Part shown: positions 9,687 through 18,274 of the stretch, in pieces
Numbering within the stretch: position 1 is the first letter of the stretch
Layout of the letters: every line of letters begins with the position of its first letter
Source of the DNA: Endozoicomonas sp. GU-1
GTDB taxonomy: Bacteria > Pseudomonadota > Gammaproteobacteria > Pseudomonadales > Endozoicomonadaceae
Reading direction: 5' to 3'
Length of the DNA: 64,000 bases
Assembly (NCBI RefSeq): GCF_027366395.1
Contig: NZ_CP114771.1
Coordinates: 4,154,001-4,218,000, forward strand
Program-made: the position numbers and the translations under genes
The notes under the pieces: model-generated
Databases searched by the model: none
What the model was told of the DNA's origin: nothing
The model's input: only the letters and a program-made list of their open reading frames with translations

Positions 9687-10292
9687 ATGTCTGTTATTTC
9701 CTCAAGGCTTGGGCAGCAACTGGCTTTTATCAAGGAGCTGGATAAACTCAAGGCGGTTTATCGAAAAACCATGGTAAAGCCTGATAACAGCCGACAGGAG
9801 AACAGTGCCGAACATAGCTGGCATATCGCGGTGCAGGCGATGACCCTGCAAGAGTACGCTGAAGAGCCGGTTGATATTGGCCGGGTGATCAAGATGCTGC
9901 TGCTCCACGATATTGTAGAAATTGATGCCGGAGATACATTTGCGTTTGCTGCGGCTACTGAGCTGGCCGGTCAGTCAACTAAAGAAATGGCAGCGGCAGA
10001 ACGCCTGTTCGGGCTATTGCCACAGGCGCAGGCCGATGAGTTCAGGGCGCTCTGGCTTGAATTTGAGCAGGTACACAGCCCGGATGCCCGCTTCGCCAAA
10101 GCCATGGACTGCCTGTTACCCGTAATCCAGAATATGGACAGTGAGGGTGGCACCTGGGCCAAGTATCAGGTTACCCGCAGTCAGGTGTTGAAACGGAATC
10201 AATATCTGGAGCACCTGGCCCCCAAGCTGTGGTGTTATGTTCTTGAGCAGATTGATCACTCTGTCCGTAATGGCTGGCTTCAGGATTGTTGA
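9687..10292 (+). CDS. HD-domain phosphohydrolase, HDDC2/YfbR-like 5'-deoxynucleotidase family
   Basis: 201 aa. HD-superfamily metal ligands are visible as an early His in NSAEHSWHIAV (about residue 43) and the HD pair in LLLHDIVEIDAGD (about residue 75), with a later Asp in AKAMDCLLPV (about residue 140). Length and motif spacing fit the HDDC2/YfbR group, which removes phosphate from deoxynucleoside 5'-monophosphates. The substrate cannot be fixed from sequence. The ATG at 9687 lacks a strong ribosome-binding site; the preceding 170 bp are A+T-rich and probably hold promoters for this gene and the divergent one. Confidence 0.8.
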   Translation: MSVISSRLGQQLAFIKELDKLKAVYRKTMVKPDNSRQENSAEHSWHIAVQAMTLQEYAEEPVDIGRVIKMLLLHDIVEIDAGDTFAFAAATELAGQSTKEMAAAERLFGLLPQAQADEFRALWLEFEQVHSPDARFAKAMDCLLPVIQNMDSEGGTWAKYQVTRSQVLKRNQYLEHLAPKLWCYVLEQIDHSVRNGWLQDC

Positions 10293-10361
10293 TCTGACCG
10301 GTGGAGTCTCCATAAGGATTTCCAGAATAACTTCATCATTTTCTCAGCCTGGGAAAAGGTC

Positions 10362-10445
10362 GCCGCCCGCTTCCCGCCACCCGATGCCTGCAAAAGCACA
10401 AGCGGTTCAGGCTTTTCGGGTAGCGGGAGGCGGGGGGCGGGTAGC
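10362..10445. repeat. GC-rich imperfect inverted repeat (REP-like)
   Basis: Two arms, CCCGC-TTCCCGCCACCCGA on the left and TCGGGTAGCGGGAGGCGGG on the right, enclose a smaller AAAAGC/GCTTTT stem. The element sits between the HD-domain gene and the acyltransferase gene. It could act as a transcription terminator or be a REP-type element; no U-tract follows. Confidence 0.55.
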
Positions 10446-10573
10446 GTCTGTAGAGATTTAGAAGTTATTTCAGGACGGTAAGCAACCCCTCCTCTGTAAA
10501 AAGGTATTTACCGACTGACGAAGTGCAACAAAAGTGACATACTGCCGCGCTTTCCTGCTTTAGCAAGTTAACT

Positions 10574-11197
10574 ATGCAATCGTCCTTCACCAGCAACTAC
10601 CTTCCCAAAAACCGGTTCAAGACAGGCCTGGGACACTTTGTCCTGTGGTTACTTGGCGGATGGAAAATTGAGGGAAACCTGCCGGAACACCTCAATAAAT
10701 ACGTGATCATCGTCGCCCATCACACATCAAACTGGGATTTTGTTATCGGCGTTGCGGTTAAGCTGGTAACCCGTATACGTGTCCGGTTTTTTGCCAAGCA
10801 CTCGCTGTTTTTCTGGCCCCTGAGTGTGTTGATGCATCGGCTTGGCGGTATTCCCATTGAGCGTGATAAATCCATCAACCGGGTTGATCAGGCCATCGCA
10901 GAGGTCAACAGCAGTGACCACTTCGTGCTGGCTATCGCACCTGAGGGCACCCGGTCAAAGGTGCAAAAGTGGAAAACCGGTTTTTATCATATAGCGCATG
11001 GTGCCAACGTTCCGGTTGTACCCATTGCCTTCGACTTTCAGCAGCGCAAGGTCATTATGGGCGCACCTATGCCCATGTCCGGAGATATTCCCTCTGACTT
11101 TGCCAGAATGCATGAGTTCTTTCTCTCTCATCCGGGTAAGCATCCTGAGCTTGGCTGTGATGGACCCTTTGAAACGCCCGGTATATACAACAAATAA
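10574..11197 (+). CDS. 1-acyl-sn-glycerol-3-phosphate acyltransferase family protein (PlsC-like)
   Basis: 207 aa. It has the lysophospholipid acyltransferase motifs in order: HHTSNWDF (the H-x4-D catalytic pair, about residue 54), GGIPIERD (about 92), IAPEGTRSK (about 120) and VPVVPIAFD (about 145). The family transfers an acyl chain to a lysophospholipid at the inner membrane. This short, single-domain form is typical of the accessory PlsC-like proteins of gammaproteobacteria rather than the essential PlsC. No strong ribosome-binding site is seen. The gene ends about 95 bp before the ferredoxin gene. Confidence 0.85.
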   Translation: MQSSFTSNYLPKNRFKTGLGHFVLWLLGGWKIEGNLPEHLNKYVIIVAHHTSNWDFVIGVAVKLVTRIRVRFFAKHSLFFWPLSVLMHRLGGIPIERDKSINRVDQAIAEVNSSDHFVLAIAPEGTRSKVQKWKTGFYHIAHGANVPVVPIAFDFQQRKVIMGAPMPMSGDIPSDFARMHEFFLSHPGKHPELGCDGPFETPGIYNK

Positions 11198-11290
11198 TGT
11201 CCGGGCGGTTTGTCTGACAGGTGGTCGCTTTTCTTTCCGTGGTGAGTCCGATAGAGTGAAACAGCAATAAAAAGACAATAAAGGACTCAC

Positions 11291-11611
11291 ATGCCTCTGA
11301 TTCAGTTTGTTACTCACGACGGCAACCAGTATGAAGCCGACATCGACTCAGGTAGTACTTTGATGCAGGGTGCCGTTGATAACATGATCGATGGCATCCT
11401 TGCAGAGTGTGGTGGTGCCTGCTCCTGTGCCACCTGCCACTGTTATATTGATGAAGGGTGGATTGAGATGGTCGGACCGGCTGAAGGCATGGAGCAGGAA
11501 ATGCTGGATGTTGTCCGTGAGCCGAGAGAAACCAGCAGGCTGAGCTGCCAGGTTGTCGTCACTGATGAGATGGACGGCATGGTGGTGCATTTGCCTGAGT
11601 CTCAATATTAA
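11291..11611 (+). CDS. 2Fe-2S ferredoxin, adrenodoxin/putidaredoxin type
   Basis: 106 aa with an AAAGGA ribosome-binding site upstream. Cluster ligands are C-x5-C-x2-C in CGGACSCATC (about residues 39-48) and a fourth Cys in RLSCQVVV (about 86). This spacing and the length are those of vertebrate-type ferredoxins, which carry electrons to cytochromes P450 or Fe-S assembly. No P450 or isc gene is adjacent, so the partner is unknown. Confidence 0.9.
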   Translation: MPLIQFVTHDGNQYEADIDSGSTLMQGAVDNMIDGILAECGGACSCATCHCYIDEGWIEMVGPAEGMEQEMLDVVREPRETSRLSCQVVVTDEMDGMVVHLPESQY

Positions 11612-11812
11612 ATTTCTGTAAGCCGTCCGACGATGCAATCTGTTCGTCTGGTGTAGTTCGCAAAAACAATTAGTATTATAATCCCGCCAAAACCAGACCT
11701 TTTGTAAGGTTATCGGTCGTTAGTCCCGGTCGGCCTTTTGTGCACCGGGTTGCGTTCACCTGTGAGTCCTTATTCCTAACAATTTCAATACAGAACAGCG
11801 TCAGGAGTTGCC

Positions 11813-12326
11813 ATGCTCAGCCAAACCATGATACAAGTTAAACGAACAGATTAATCTGGAGTTTTACTCCTCAAATCTGTATCTGCAAATGGCCTCCTGG
11901 TGCGAAAGCCAGGGGCTGGACGGGTGCAATCATTTTCTCCGCCGCCATGCCCGGGAAGAAATGGAACACATGCAGAAGCTCTTTGACTACGTCAACGAAA
12001 CGGGAGCCATGGCCATTATTGGCGGTATTGATGCGCCTCCCCATGCGTTCGCGTCTGTCCGGGATGTATTCCTTGCGACCTATAAACATGAGTGTACCGT
12101 TACTCAGAAGATCAACGCCCTGGCCCATACTGCGTTCACCGAACAGGACTACTCCACGTTCCATTTCCTGCAGTGGTACGTTGCGGAGCAGCACGAAGAA
12201 GAGAAGCTGTTCAAAACGATTCTCGATAAAATTGATATGATCGGTATGGAAAACAAAGGCCTCTATTACATTGATCAGGAAGTGGGCAAATTGATAAGTG
12301 GTATGCCAGAGCCTGTTGTTTCTTAA
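11813..12326 (+). pseudogene. ftnA: Non-haem ferritin (FtnA) gene broken by a 2-base deletion after codon 7
   Basis: ATG 11813 follows a TCAGGAG ribosome-binding site and reads MLSQTMI, the usual FtnA start, but then runs out of frame into TAA at 11852. The remainder is in another frame and encodes [28 protein letters not shown] and the full ferritin fold to 12326, including the Glu/His iron ligands of AREEMEHM. Inserting two bases (GA) after 11833 restores MIDKLNEQ and a 171-aa protein, the family length. As it stands only a product from the internal ATG 11889 could form, lacking most of helix A and its ferroxidase Glu. A possible -10 box (TATAAT, 11677-11682) lies upstream with a weak -35. 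Decay or assembly error cannot be separated here. Confidence 0.85.
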
Positions 12327-12518
12327 CAACCCGAAGTAATATAAAGAGTGTTCACGGGGCGTTCTGGTCACATGGGAAATTGAGAGCGCCCCGGCTATCC
12401 GGGCAACTGTGCAATGTGCAAGTAGTTGCCTGCACAACAGGCTAAAAAATATGGTTTAATAGGCAAGCTGATTCAGCACCTTCCTCTAATTCACCGTTCT
12501 CAACCAGAAGCACTCAAC

Positions 12519-13670
12519 GTGACCTTTGCATTCCAGCACTTCAAACACGCTACCTCCGGTTTTTCCAAGTCAGTCACCGGCAACGTTTTCAGGTTCATTC
12601 CTCTTCTGTGCTCTGTGTTATTCAGTGGTTGCGGGCTAATGACCAAAGCGTCGGAACGACAGCCGGTCACATTCAGTGAGCTGGAGGGCTGGAGCCAGCA
12701 ACAGGCCATTGCCGTAAGACCGGCGTTGCTGAACAGTTGCCAGCACCTGAACCGTTCGGTGCTGACCGACAACAGCCCCTGGGGCAACTACCAGCAATGG
12801 CAATTGTTGTGTAAGGAGCTGATGCAAACCCCCGACCGTCAACTGAAAACCTTTTTTGAGCAAAACTTTACGCCTGTCCAGCTCTCCCCCCAGAAACAAG
12901 GCCTGTTTACCGCTTATTACTCCCCGGTTATTCCCGGCAGTCTGAAACCGTCGGAAGATTACCCAATCCCGTTACTGAAACTTCCCCACGATCTGGTCAA
13001 GGTTCGCCTGGCTGACTTTGGTCTCAGTGGCCCGGGATTGGTGGGGCGGGTTGAGAAAGGCTTCCTGAAACCCTATGGCAGTCGGGCAGAAATCAATCAA
13101 CAGACAGCGAAAGCCAGCGATGTGCTCCTGTGGCTGAGCAGTCCTGTTGATAAGTTCTTTCTGCAGATTCAAGGATCAGGGAATGTGGAACTGCCTGACG
13201 GTAACATTATTCATGTTGGCTACGCCGGTAATAATGGCCACAACTACGTGGCCATTGGGAGGATACTGAAACAGCAAGGGGAACTTGAAGAAGTATCCAT
13301 GCAAACCATCCAGTCATGGCTGGAAAACCATCCGGACCAACGGGAATGGCTGCTCAACCAGAACCCTCGCTACATCTTTTTCAGTTTTTCTGAGGAAGGT
13401 GCCATCACCGCTCAGGGTGTGCCTGCTGCCCCGAAAAGAACACTGGCTGTGGATCCATCTTATATCCCCCTTGGCCTGCCGGTATGGCTCGATACCCGCC
13501 TCACCGCCACCGGAGAGAAATTCCAGCAGCTGATGGTTGCCCAGGATACCGGCAGTGCCATAAAGGGTCCCGTCCGGGGAGATATCTATATGGGCGCTGG
13601 CAACGATGCAGCCTTGATTGCCGGGCCACAGCAGGAGCCTGGCAAACTATATGTGTTGATTCCCCGATAA
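12519..13670 (+). CDS. mltA: Membrane-bound lytic murein transglycosylase A (MltA)
   Basis: About 383 aa from GTG 12519; an in-frame TTG at 12426 is possible but less attractive. A lipoprotein signal is visible: basic N-region, FIPLLCSVLFSGC with the lipobox Cys at about residue 37. The mature part has MltA features: GLFTAYYSP near the start, the QIQGSGNVELPDG block, GNNGHNYVAIG, and near the end AQDTGSAIKGPVRGD with the Asp residues expected for catalysis. It cleaves the beta-1,4 bond of peptidoglycan with 1,6-anhydro product at the outer membrane. It stands alone, converging on the repeat-gene cluster. Confidence 0.92.
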   Translation: MTFAFQHFKHATSGFSKSVTGNVFRFIPLLCSVLFSGCGLMTKASERQPVTFSELEGWSQQQAIAVRPALLNSCQHLNRSVLTDNSPWGNYQQWQLLCKELMQTPDRQLKTFFEQNFTPVQLSPQKQGLFTAYYSPVIPGSLKPSEDYPIPLLKLPHDLVKVRLADFGLSGPGLVGRVEKGFLKPYGSRAEINQQTAKASDVLLWLSSPVDKFFLQIQGSGNVELPDGNIIHVGYAGNNGHNYVAIGRILKQQGELEEVSMQTIQSWLENHPDQREWLLNQNPRYIFFSFSEEGAITAQGVPAAPKRTLAVDPSYIPLGLPVWLDTRLTATGEKFQQLMVAQDTGSAIKGPVRGDIYMGAGNDAALIAGPQQEPGKLYVLIPR

Positions 13671-13696
13671 CCTGCTTTTCTTGATAAATCTGCCTG

Positions 13697-13741
13697 GGAG
13701 GCTGACCGAGAATAGCGCCCGTAGCGAGGATGGCAGCCTCC
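13697..13741. terminator. Stem-loop between convergent genes
   Basis: GGAGGCTG (13697-13704) pairs exactly with CAGCCTCC (13734-13741). It sits between the ends of mltA (+) and the first repeat gene (-), where a bidirectional terminator would be expected, but it lacks a U-tract. Part of the left arm and loop (GGAGGCTGA-CGAGAATAG) recurs near 41316, so it may be a dispersed repeat. Confidence 0.45.
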
Positions 13742-13812
13742 TAGCTGGCATTAATGCTTTAATAACTGACTTTTTGGTCAACAAGATTTTGGAATTTATT
13801 CACTTTCAACCC

Positions 13813-16800
13813 TTAAACCCAACATAGCCCTTGCAGGAACTCTTCCATCCAGTCATCGTTGTTGACCAGTTCTGACTCGGTCACCAATGAATCCAATGTC
13901 GCCAATGAATCCAAATCCCATGCCACTATTTCATCAAGCCCAAGTGGATCTCTTCTCCTGTTCTCGCTGGCTTCATGCCATTCTTTCCGTGTTTCTGAAT
14001 CCACTGCGTAGCTCATTTTGCAGATAGCAGTGCTTAATTCAACATAAGTCATTCGGCTTCGGTGGGGTTCCAGCAGTTCAAGTTCTGCATTTCCCAATTC
14101 GCGAAAACGACCCAGAGCTTCCATTGCCGCGTCAAAGTTAGATAGCGGCCCTTGAATGCGACTGTTGGCAACCTGGTTCCCTTGAGTTGCTATGCTTGCC
14201 CTTGCTGGAGGTCCTTGCTGAGGGATTGATGTTACTACTGGCGTTTTTGCTGCCTCAATCTGTTCCAACTTTGCAACCACCGCTTTCTTAACGAGGTCTG
14301 GAACAATGCCGTCTTTATCATCTTTGATAACCGGGCCGAGTGCCGTGCATAAACGGGCATTTAGCTGGCCGCTGCTGGCATAGTGTTCAAGAGATGACCA
14401 GACCTCAGGCTTTAATGGTTTATGGCAATTGATTAGTCTAATAATCAGAGAGGGTGCCACCAGGTGTGGTATTTTTTTAGGCTCGGCTTTCTTGGGCTCT
14501 TTGGTTCTCGCTTGCATTTGGGCTAATTTTGCCTCAAGCCTGATCGCATAGGGATCGCGCTTGTCCTGAGGCTTTTTATACCATTGTTCTGTGAACTCGG
14601 TTGCCTTGAAAAAGGCGGTTAACTGTTGCAATGTCCAGTTCTTGATAACAAAGCCGGTATCTCTCGGGGTAAACTCTGGATTTTGGAGTACCACCGGATC
14701 GCCATCGTCTGGCAAAACGGTTAGTCTGTGATTCTTGAATTGATATTCTGTTTGTTCAAGCTCAATTAACATGGCCGTGATAAAGCGCCACAGGCGTTCC
14801 TGGCCCGACATGGCGGGATCACCACCGACCATCACCCCTCTTTTATCATCTGTTGCCACTCGGTTTGAAAAGCAGAGATCCGGTATTTTCTCTGGTTCAG
14901 GTAGAGCGTGGTTGGTGAGCAGCATTCCTTCCAGCAACCGTTGCTGAACCGTGACATCAGGAGCGGTCTCAGGGGTAGCCTGATAGTCAAGACAGGCATC
15001 CATGAATTGCTGCATTTTGTGTGGTCCAAGCACCCGATGTAACCCGCGCCACTGTGAGATGGTGGGCAAGGTTTTGAATAGCTCATCCAGCTTATCCGCG
15101 TATTTTGAGCGGTTATCTTCTGATTGTTGCCAGAGAATCTCCAGCATCGTGCGTTTAGATTGCGTGAAGTCAAATCGCTGGCCAAGCTGTTGGCAAAGTG
15201 GTTTTAATGCATACCACTGTTCCTGAGTTGGGGCTGGCTTCAGGTTTCTGCACAGTTCAAGATATTCCTGCATCTCAGATTCAGGGAGCTGCGTTAGTGC
15301 AAATTTTGTTAAAGCCAGTGGTGCAGGAATGGATAATGCCTTAGTGAGTACTCCTTTGCAGCGTGGATTTTCACGATATTTTGCAATCCAGAACGGGAGA
15401 CCAGTTCTTCCATGGATAGCCAATATCGGTAGCAATGATTTCAGCGCAGCACGAACAGCTACTCTGTCATTTCGAGAATTCTTGTGGGCAGCCAGATATT
15501 GTTGGAATTCGGCAATTTTCATGCGCCATGTTGCGGGCCCAGAGAAGAACAGAGCCAGTGCTTTCATTTGACTCGATTCTAAAAGATCTTCATCACTATT
15601 GTCGTCGCCATGTTCAGTGGTACAACCATGCTGATTAAGACATTGGCGCAGTGTTTTCTCATTTTCAGTCAGTTTTTCTGCTGAGGGCAAACCAAAACTG
15701 GCAAATATTCGGCAAGAAAGTTTCAGAATATTTTTATTTTCATCCGAGGGTAGCCATTGAACGAACGCTTCCACCTTCGCTTTGTCGGGCAAGCCTTTGC
15801 CATTACACATGGAGGAAAAGGCCCGCAGCAGTTCCAGGCTGAATTCGCCGTTCACCTTCCAGCACTCCCACGCTTTGAGTGCTTCCACCTTCGCTTTGTC
15901 GGGCAAGCCCCTACTGCTCATCATGGAGGAAAAGGCCCGCAGCAGTTCCAGGCTGAATTCGCCGTTCACCTTCCAGCACTCCCACGCCACGAACGCTTCC
16001 ACCTTCGTTTTGTCGGGCAAGCCGTTGCCATTACACATGGAGGAAAAGGCCCGCAGCAGTTCCAGGCTGAATTCGCCGTTCACCTTCCAGCACTCCCACG
16101 CTTTGAGCGCTTCCACCTTCGCTTTGTCGGGCAAGCCTTTGCCATGACACATGGAGGAAAAGGCCCGCAGCAGTTCCAGGCTGAATTCGCCGTTCACCTT
16201 CCAGCACTCCCACGCTTTGAGCGCTTCCACCTTCGCTTTGTCGGGCAAGCCTTTGCCATGACACATGGAGGAAAAGGCCCGCAGCAGTTCCAGGCTGAAT
16301 TCGCCGTTCACCTTCCAGCACTGCCACGCTTTGAGCGCTTCCACCTTCGCTTTGTCGGGCAAGCCTTTGCCATGACACATGGAAGAAAAGGCCCGCAGCA
16401 GTTCCAGGCTGAATTCGCCGTTCACCTTCCAGCACTGCCACGCTTTGAGCGCTTCCACCTTCGCTTTGTCGGGCAAGCCCCTACTGCTCATCATGGAGGA
16501 AAAGGCCCGCAGCAGTTCCAGGCTGAATTCGCCGTTCACCTTCCAGCACTCCCACGCTTTGAGCGCTTCCACCTTCGCTTTGTCGGGCAAGCCTTTGCCA
16601 TGACACATGGAGGAAAAGGCCCGCAGCAGTTCCAGGCTGAATTCGCCGTTCACCTTCCAGCACTCCCACGCCACGAACGCTTCCACCCTCGCTTTGTCGG
16701 GCAAGCCTTTGCCATGACACATGGAAGAAAAGGCCCGCAGCAGTTCCAGGCTGAATTCGCCGTTCACCTTCCAGCACTCCCACGCTTTGAGCGCTTCCAC

Positions 16801-17856
16801 CTTCGCTTTGTCGGGCAAGCCCCTACTGCTCATCATGGAGGAAAAAGCCCGCAGCAGTTCCGGGCTGAATTCGCCGTTCACTTTCCAGCACTCCCACGCC
16901 ACGAACGCTTCCACCTTCGCTTTGTCGGGCAAGCCTTTGCCATGACACATGGAGGAAAAGGCCCGCAGCAGTTCCAGGCTGAATTCGCCGCTCACCTTCC
17001 AGCACTCCCACGCTTTGAGCGCTTCCACCTTGGCTTTGTCGGGCAAGCCTTTGCCATTACACATGGAGGAAAAGGCCCGCAGCAGTTCCAGGCTGAATTC
17101 GCCGTTCACCTTCCAGCACTCCCACGCTTTGAGCGCTTCCACCTTCGCTTTGTCGGGCAAGCCTTTGCCATTACACATGGAGGCAATCTGTTTCAAGCAT
17201 GGGTTAGCAGCAACCGCCTGAATGTTTTCCTCGCTTTCTTCTGCAAACTTTTTTATCTGAGTCTTCGATATGAGCATGCTGGTAAGGCAGCTGGTATTGG
17301 TAATCTGCTGGGGATTTACAGCTAAAAAGAACGTGTTGGCCCTGGCAAAATAGCCTTTGAAAGTCTGAGAATCTTTAACAATGCTGAAGTTTTTTAACTT
17401 GGAGAAGAGGGAATGTGCGGGCGGCTTTCCCCTGTCTCGCGCTAACTGGATTTTCCTGTCTTTGAGGTTTTTCAGAAGAGTCCCGGCATTCGTTAATATT
17501 GCTTGAATTTCTTGATTATTTAAATGTGTTCGCAGTTCATTTTGCTGGCTTACAGAAAATTCTGAAATTGATGTTTCACTGTTAATTTCTGTAGGTAGCG
17601 AAGTTGCAGAACACACAATACGCCTGCTGTTGTCAGTAACACGCCTGCGCTTTATGGGTGGGATGGGCCCGGATTCAGATTGCAGTTGATGCAGTGGCAA
17701 TGTTCCAGTGCCCGTTGTTGTCTGTTCCACCTGGTAACCTGACATGGATCGCTTTCTTTTTTGTTTTCGGCTGTTTGCTGGCCGGTGCCTTCCTGTTTCA
17801 GTGGCTGTTAACGGGGATGCCGTGTCTGCGGTTACTGAGGAGGAAGGTGACTGCAC
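13813..17856 (-). CDS. 38-aa-repeat family protein, copy 1
   Basis: 1347 aa, family unknown to me. Shared plan: (a) N-terminal 110-250 residues, polar, with basic clusters RKQKRKR and IKRRRVT that resemble nuclear localisation signals, then a helical block (LRTHLNNQEIQAILTNAG); (b) a tandem 38-aa repeat array; (c) about 650 residues of conserved C-terminal sequence beginning WLPSDENKNILKLSC and ending NNDDWMEEFLQG. No signal peptide, membrane span or catalytic motif is obvious. Copy 1 differs in three ways: its start is GTG, because a 6-bp AAACCA deletion removed the ATG used by the other copies; 63 residues present in copies 3-5 between SATSLP and TEINS are missing; and it ends in LCWV beyond the usual stop. 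Host-directed function is inference. Confidence 0.8.
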   Translation of the reverse strand: MQSPSSSVTADTASPLTATETGRHRPANSRKQKRKRSMSGYQVEQTTTGTGTLPLHQLQSESGPIPPIKRRRVTDNSRRIVCSATSLPTEINSETSISEFSVSQQNELRTHLNNQEIQAILTNAGTLLKNLKDRKIQLARDRGKPPAHSLFSKLKNFSIVKDSQTFKGYFARANTFFLAVNPQQITNTSCLTSMLISKTQIKKFAEESEENIQAVAANPCLKQIASMCNGKGLPDKAKVEALKAWECWKVNGEFSLELLRAFSSMCNGKGLPDKAKVEALKAWECWKVSGEFSLELLRAFSSMCHGKGLPDKAKVEAFVAWECWKVNGEFSPELLRAFSSMMSSRGLPDKAKVEALKAWECWKVNGEFSLELLRAFSSMCHGKGLPDKARVEAFVAWECWKVNGEFSLELLRAFSSMCHGKGLPDKAKVEALKAWECWKVNGEFSLELLRAFSSMMSSRGLPDKAKVEALKAWQCWKVNGEFSLELLRAFSSMCHGKGLPDKAKVEALKAWQCWKVNGEFSLELLRAFSSMCHGKGLPDKAKVEALKAWECWKVNGEFSLELLRAFSSMCHGKGLPDKAKVEALKAWECWKVNGEFSLELLRAFSSMCNGNGLPDKTKVEAFVAWECWKVNGEFSLELLRAFSSMMSSRGLPDKAKVEALKAWECWKVNGEFSLELLRAFSSMCNGKGLPDKAKVEAFVQWLPSDENKNILKLSCRIFASFGLPSAEKLTENEKTLRQCLNQHGCTTEHGDDNSDEDLLESSQMKALALFFSGPATWRMKIAEFQQYLAAHKNSRNDRVAVRAALKSLLPILAIHGRTGLPFWIAKYRENPRCKGVLTKALSIPAPLALTKFALTQLPESEMQEYLELCRNLKPAPTQEQWYALKPLCQQLGQRFDFTQSKRTMLEILWQQSEDNRSKYADKLDELFKTLPTISQWRGLHRVLGPHKMQQFMDACLDYQATPETAPDVTVQQRLLEGMLLTNHALPEPEKIPDLCFSNRVATDDKRGVMVGGDPAMSGQERLWRFITAMLIELEQTEYQFKNHRLTVLPDDGDPVVLQNPEFTPRDTGFVIKNWTLQQLTAFFKATEFTEQWYKKPQDKRDPYAIRLEAKLAQMQARTKEPKKAEPKKIPHLVAPSLIIRLINCHKPLKPEVWSSLEHYASSGQLNARLCTALGPVIKDDKDGIVPDLVKKAVVAKLEQIEAAKTPVVTSIPQQGPPARASIATQGNQVANSRIQGPLSNFDAAMEALGRFRELGNAELELLEPHRSRMTYVELSTAICKMSYAVDSETRKEWHEASENRRRDPLGLDEIVAWDLDSLATLDSLVTESELVNNDDWMEEFLQGLCWV
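15754..17178 (-). repeat. 114-bp tandem repeat array, copy 1: 12 full units plus a terminal half
   Basis: Each unit encodes GLPDKAKVEA..AWECWKV, NGEFSLELLRAFSSM and a variable tetrapeptide. Two sites vary: site A (CNGK=N, CHGK=H, MSSR=S) and site B (LK or FV after VEA). Order from the N-terminus: N-LK, N-LK, H-FV, S-LK, H-FV, H-LK, S-LK, H-LK, H-LK, H-LK, N-FV (CNGN), S-LK, then N-FV running into QWLPSDE. Units are nearly identical in DNA. Confidence 0.95.
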
Positions 17857-18011
17857 TTCGGGGATTACCTGTTTCCAGTTGGAGAATCGTCTGGGGATGA
17901 CAACAATCGAACTATTGACCTAGTCAGCCCGGTAAAGTTCCAGGCAGCCGGTATCAGGCAAGGCTGACCTGTTTTGTCAGGCAGTTTGGCTGTGAGATGT
18001 GTTACGGGATA

Positions 18012-18108
18012 GCGCACCGCTGACTTTTACATTCCAGGGCAGGAGTGCTTCCAGCTTCTCAACCGTATCCGCATACGGCAGTTCCTCCAGTACGTAACAA
18101 ATGTAATC
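18012..18108 (-). pseudogene. IS66-family transposase C-terminal fragment
   Basis: The minus strand reads DYICYVLEELPYADTVEKLE followed by ALLPWNVK, the very conserved C-terminal end of IS66-type transposases. Only about 30 codons remain, and the next sequence upstream belongs to a different element. Confidence 0.7.
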
Positions 18109-18114
18109 AGAAGA

Positions 18115-18270
18115 AGACAGAGTGTCGACAAATACCGGTCATGGTAGCCAGAGACCGGGATAATCAGATGGTTGATGGCATTCTGGAGAATCAGGGTGCA
18201 GACGAGCTTTGTCGTCATTTGAACGGTCGAATAAATATTGAAGCAGTCGTATACACCGATGCAAGCCTTG
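18115..18270 (+). pseudogene. IS1595-like transposase fragment
   Basis: The plus strand reads QIPVMVARDRDNQMVDGIL, then ADELCRHLNGRINIEAVVYT and DASLAYH, resembling the DDE core of IS1595-type transposases (the VARDR and TDA motifs). It abuts the IS66 fragment on one side and the end of repeat-gene copy 2 on the other. Confidence 0.6.
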
Positions 18271-18274
18271 CATA

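Noticed and set aside
11871-12437. 188-aa minus-strand frame over the ferritin gene
   Set aside because: The plus strand encodes unmistakable ferritin sequence over the same bases.
14832-15185. 117-aa minus-strand frames recurring in each copy (also 19285, 28805 and 33172)
   Set aside because: They lie in a second frame within the conserved C-terminal coding region, and their similarity follows from that region.
15754-17178. Regular direct repeats suggesting a CRISPR array
   Set aside because: Units are contiguous 114-bp coding repeats without unique spacers, and there are no cas genes.
15757-17325. Long plus-strand open frame across the copy 1 repeat array (similar ones at 20825-21892, 25729-26817, 29730-31184 and 34097-35779)
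   Set aside because: The 114-bp unit is a multiple of three, so a stop-free antisense frame propagates through every array. These frames lack conserved flanking sequence, and the minus-strand frames extend into long unique, conserved regions.
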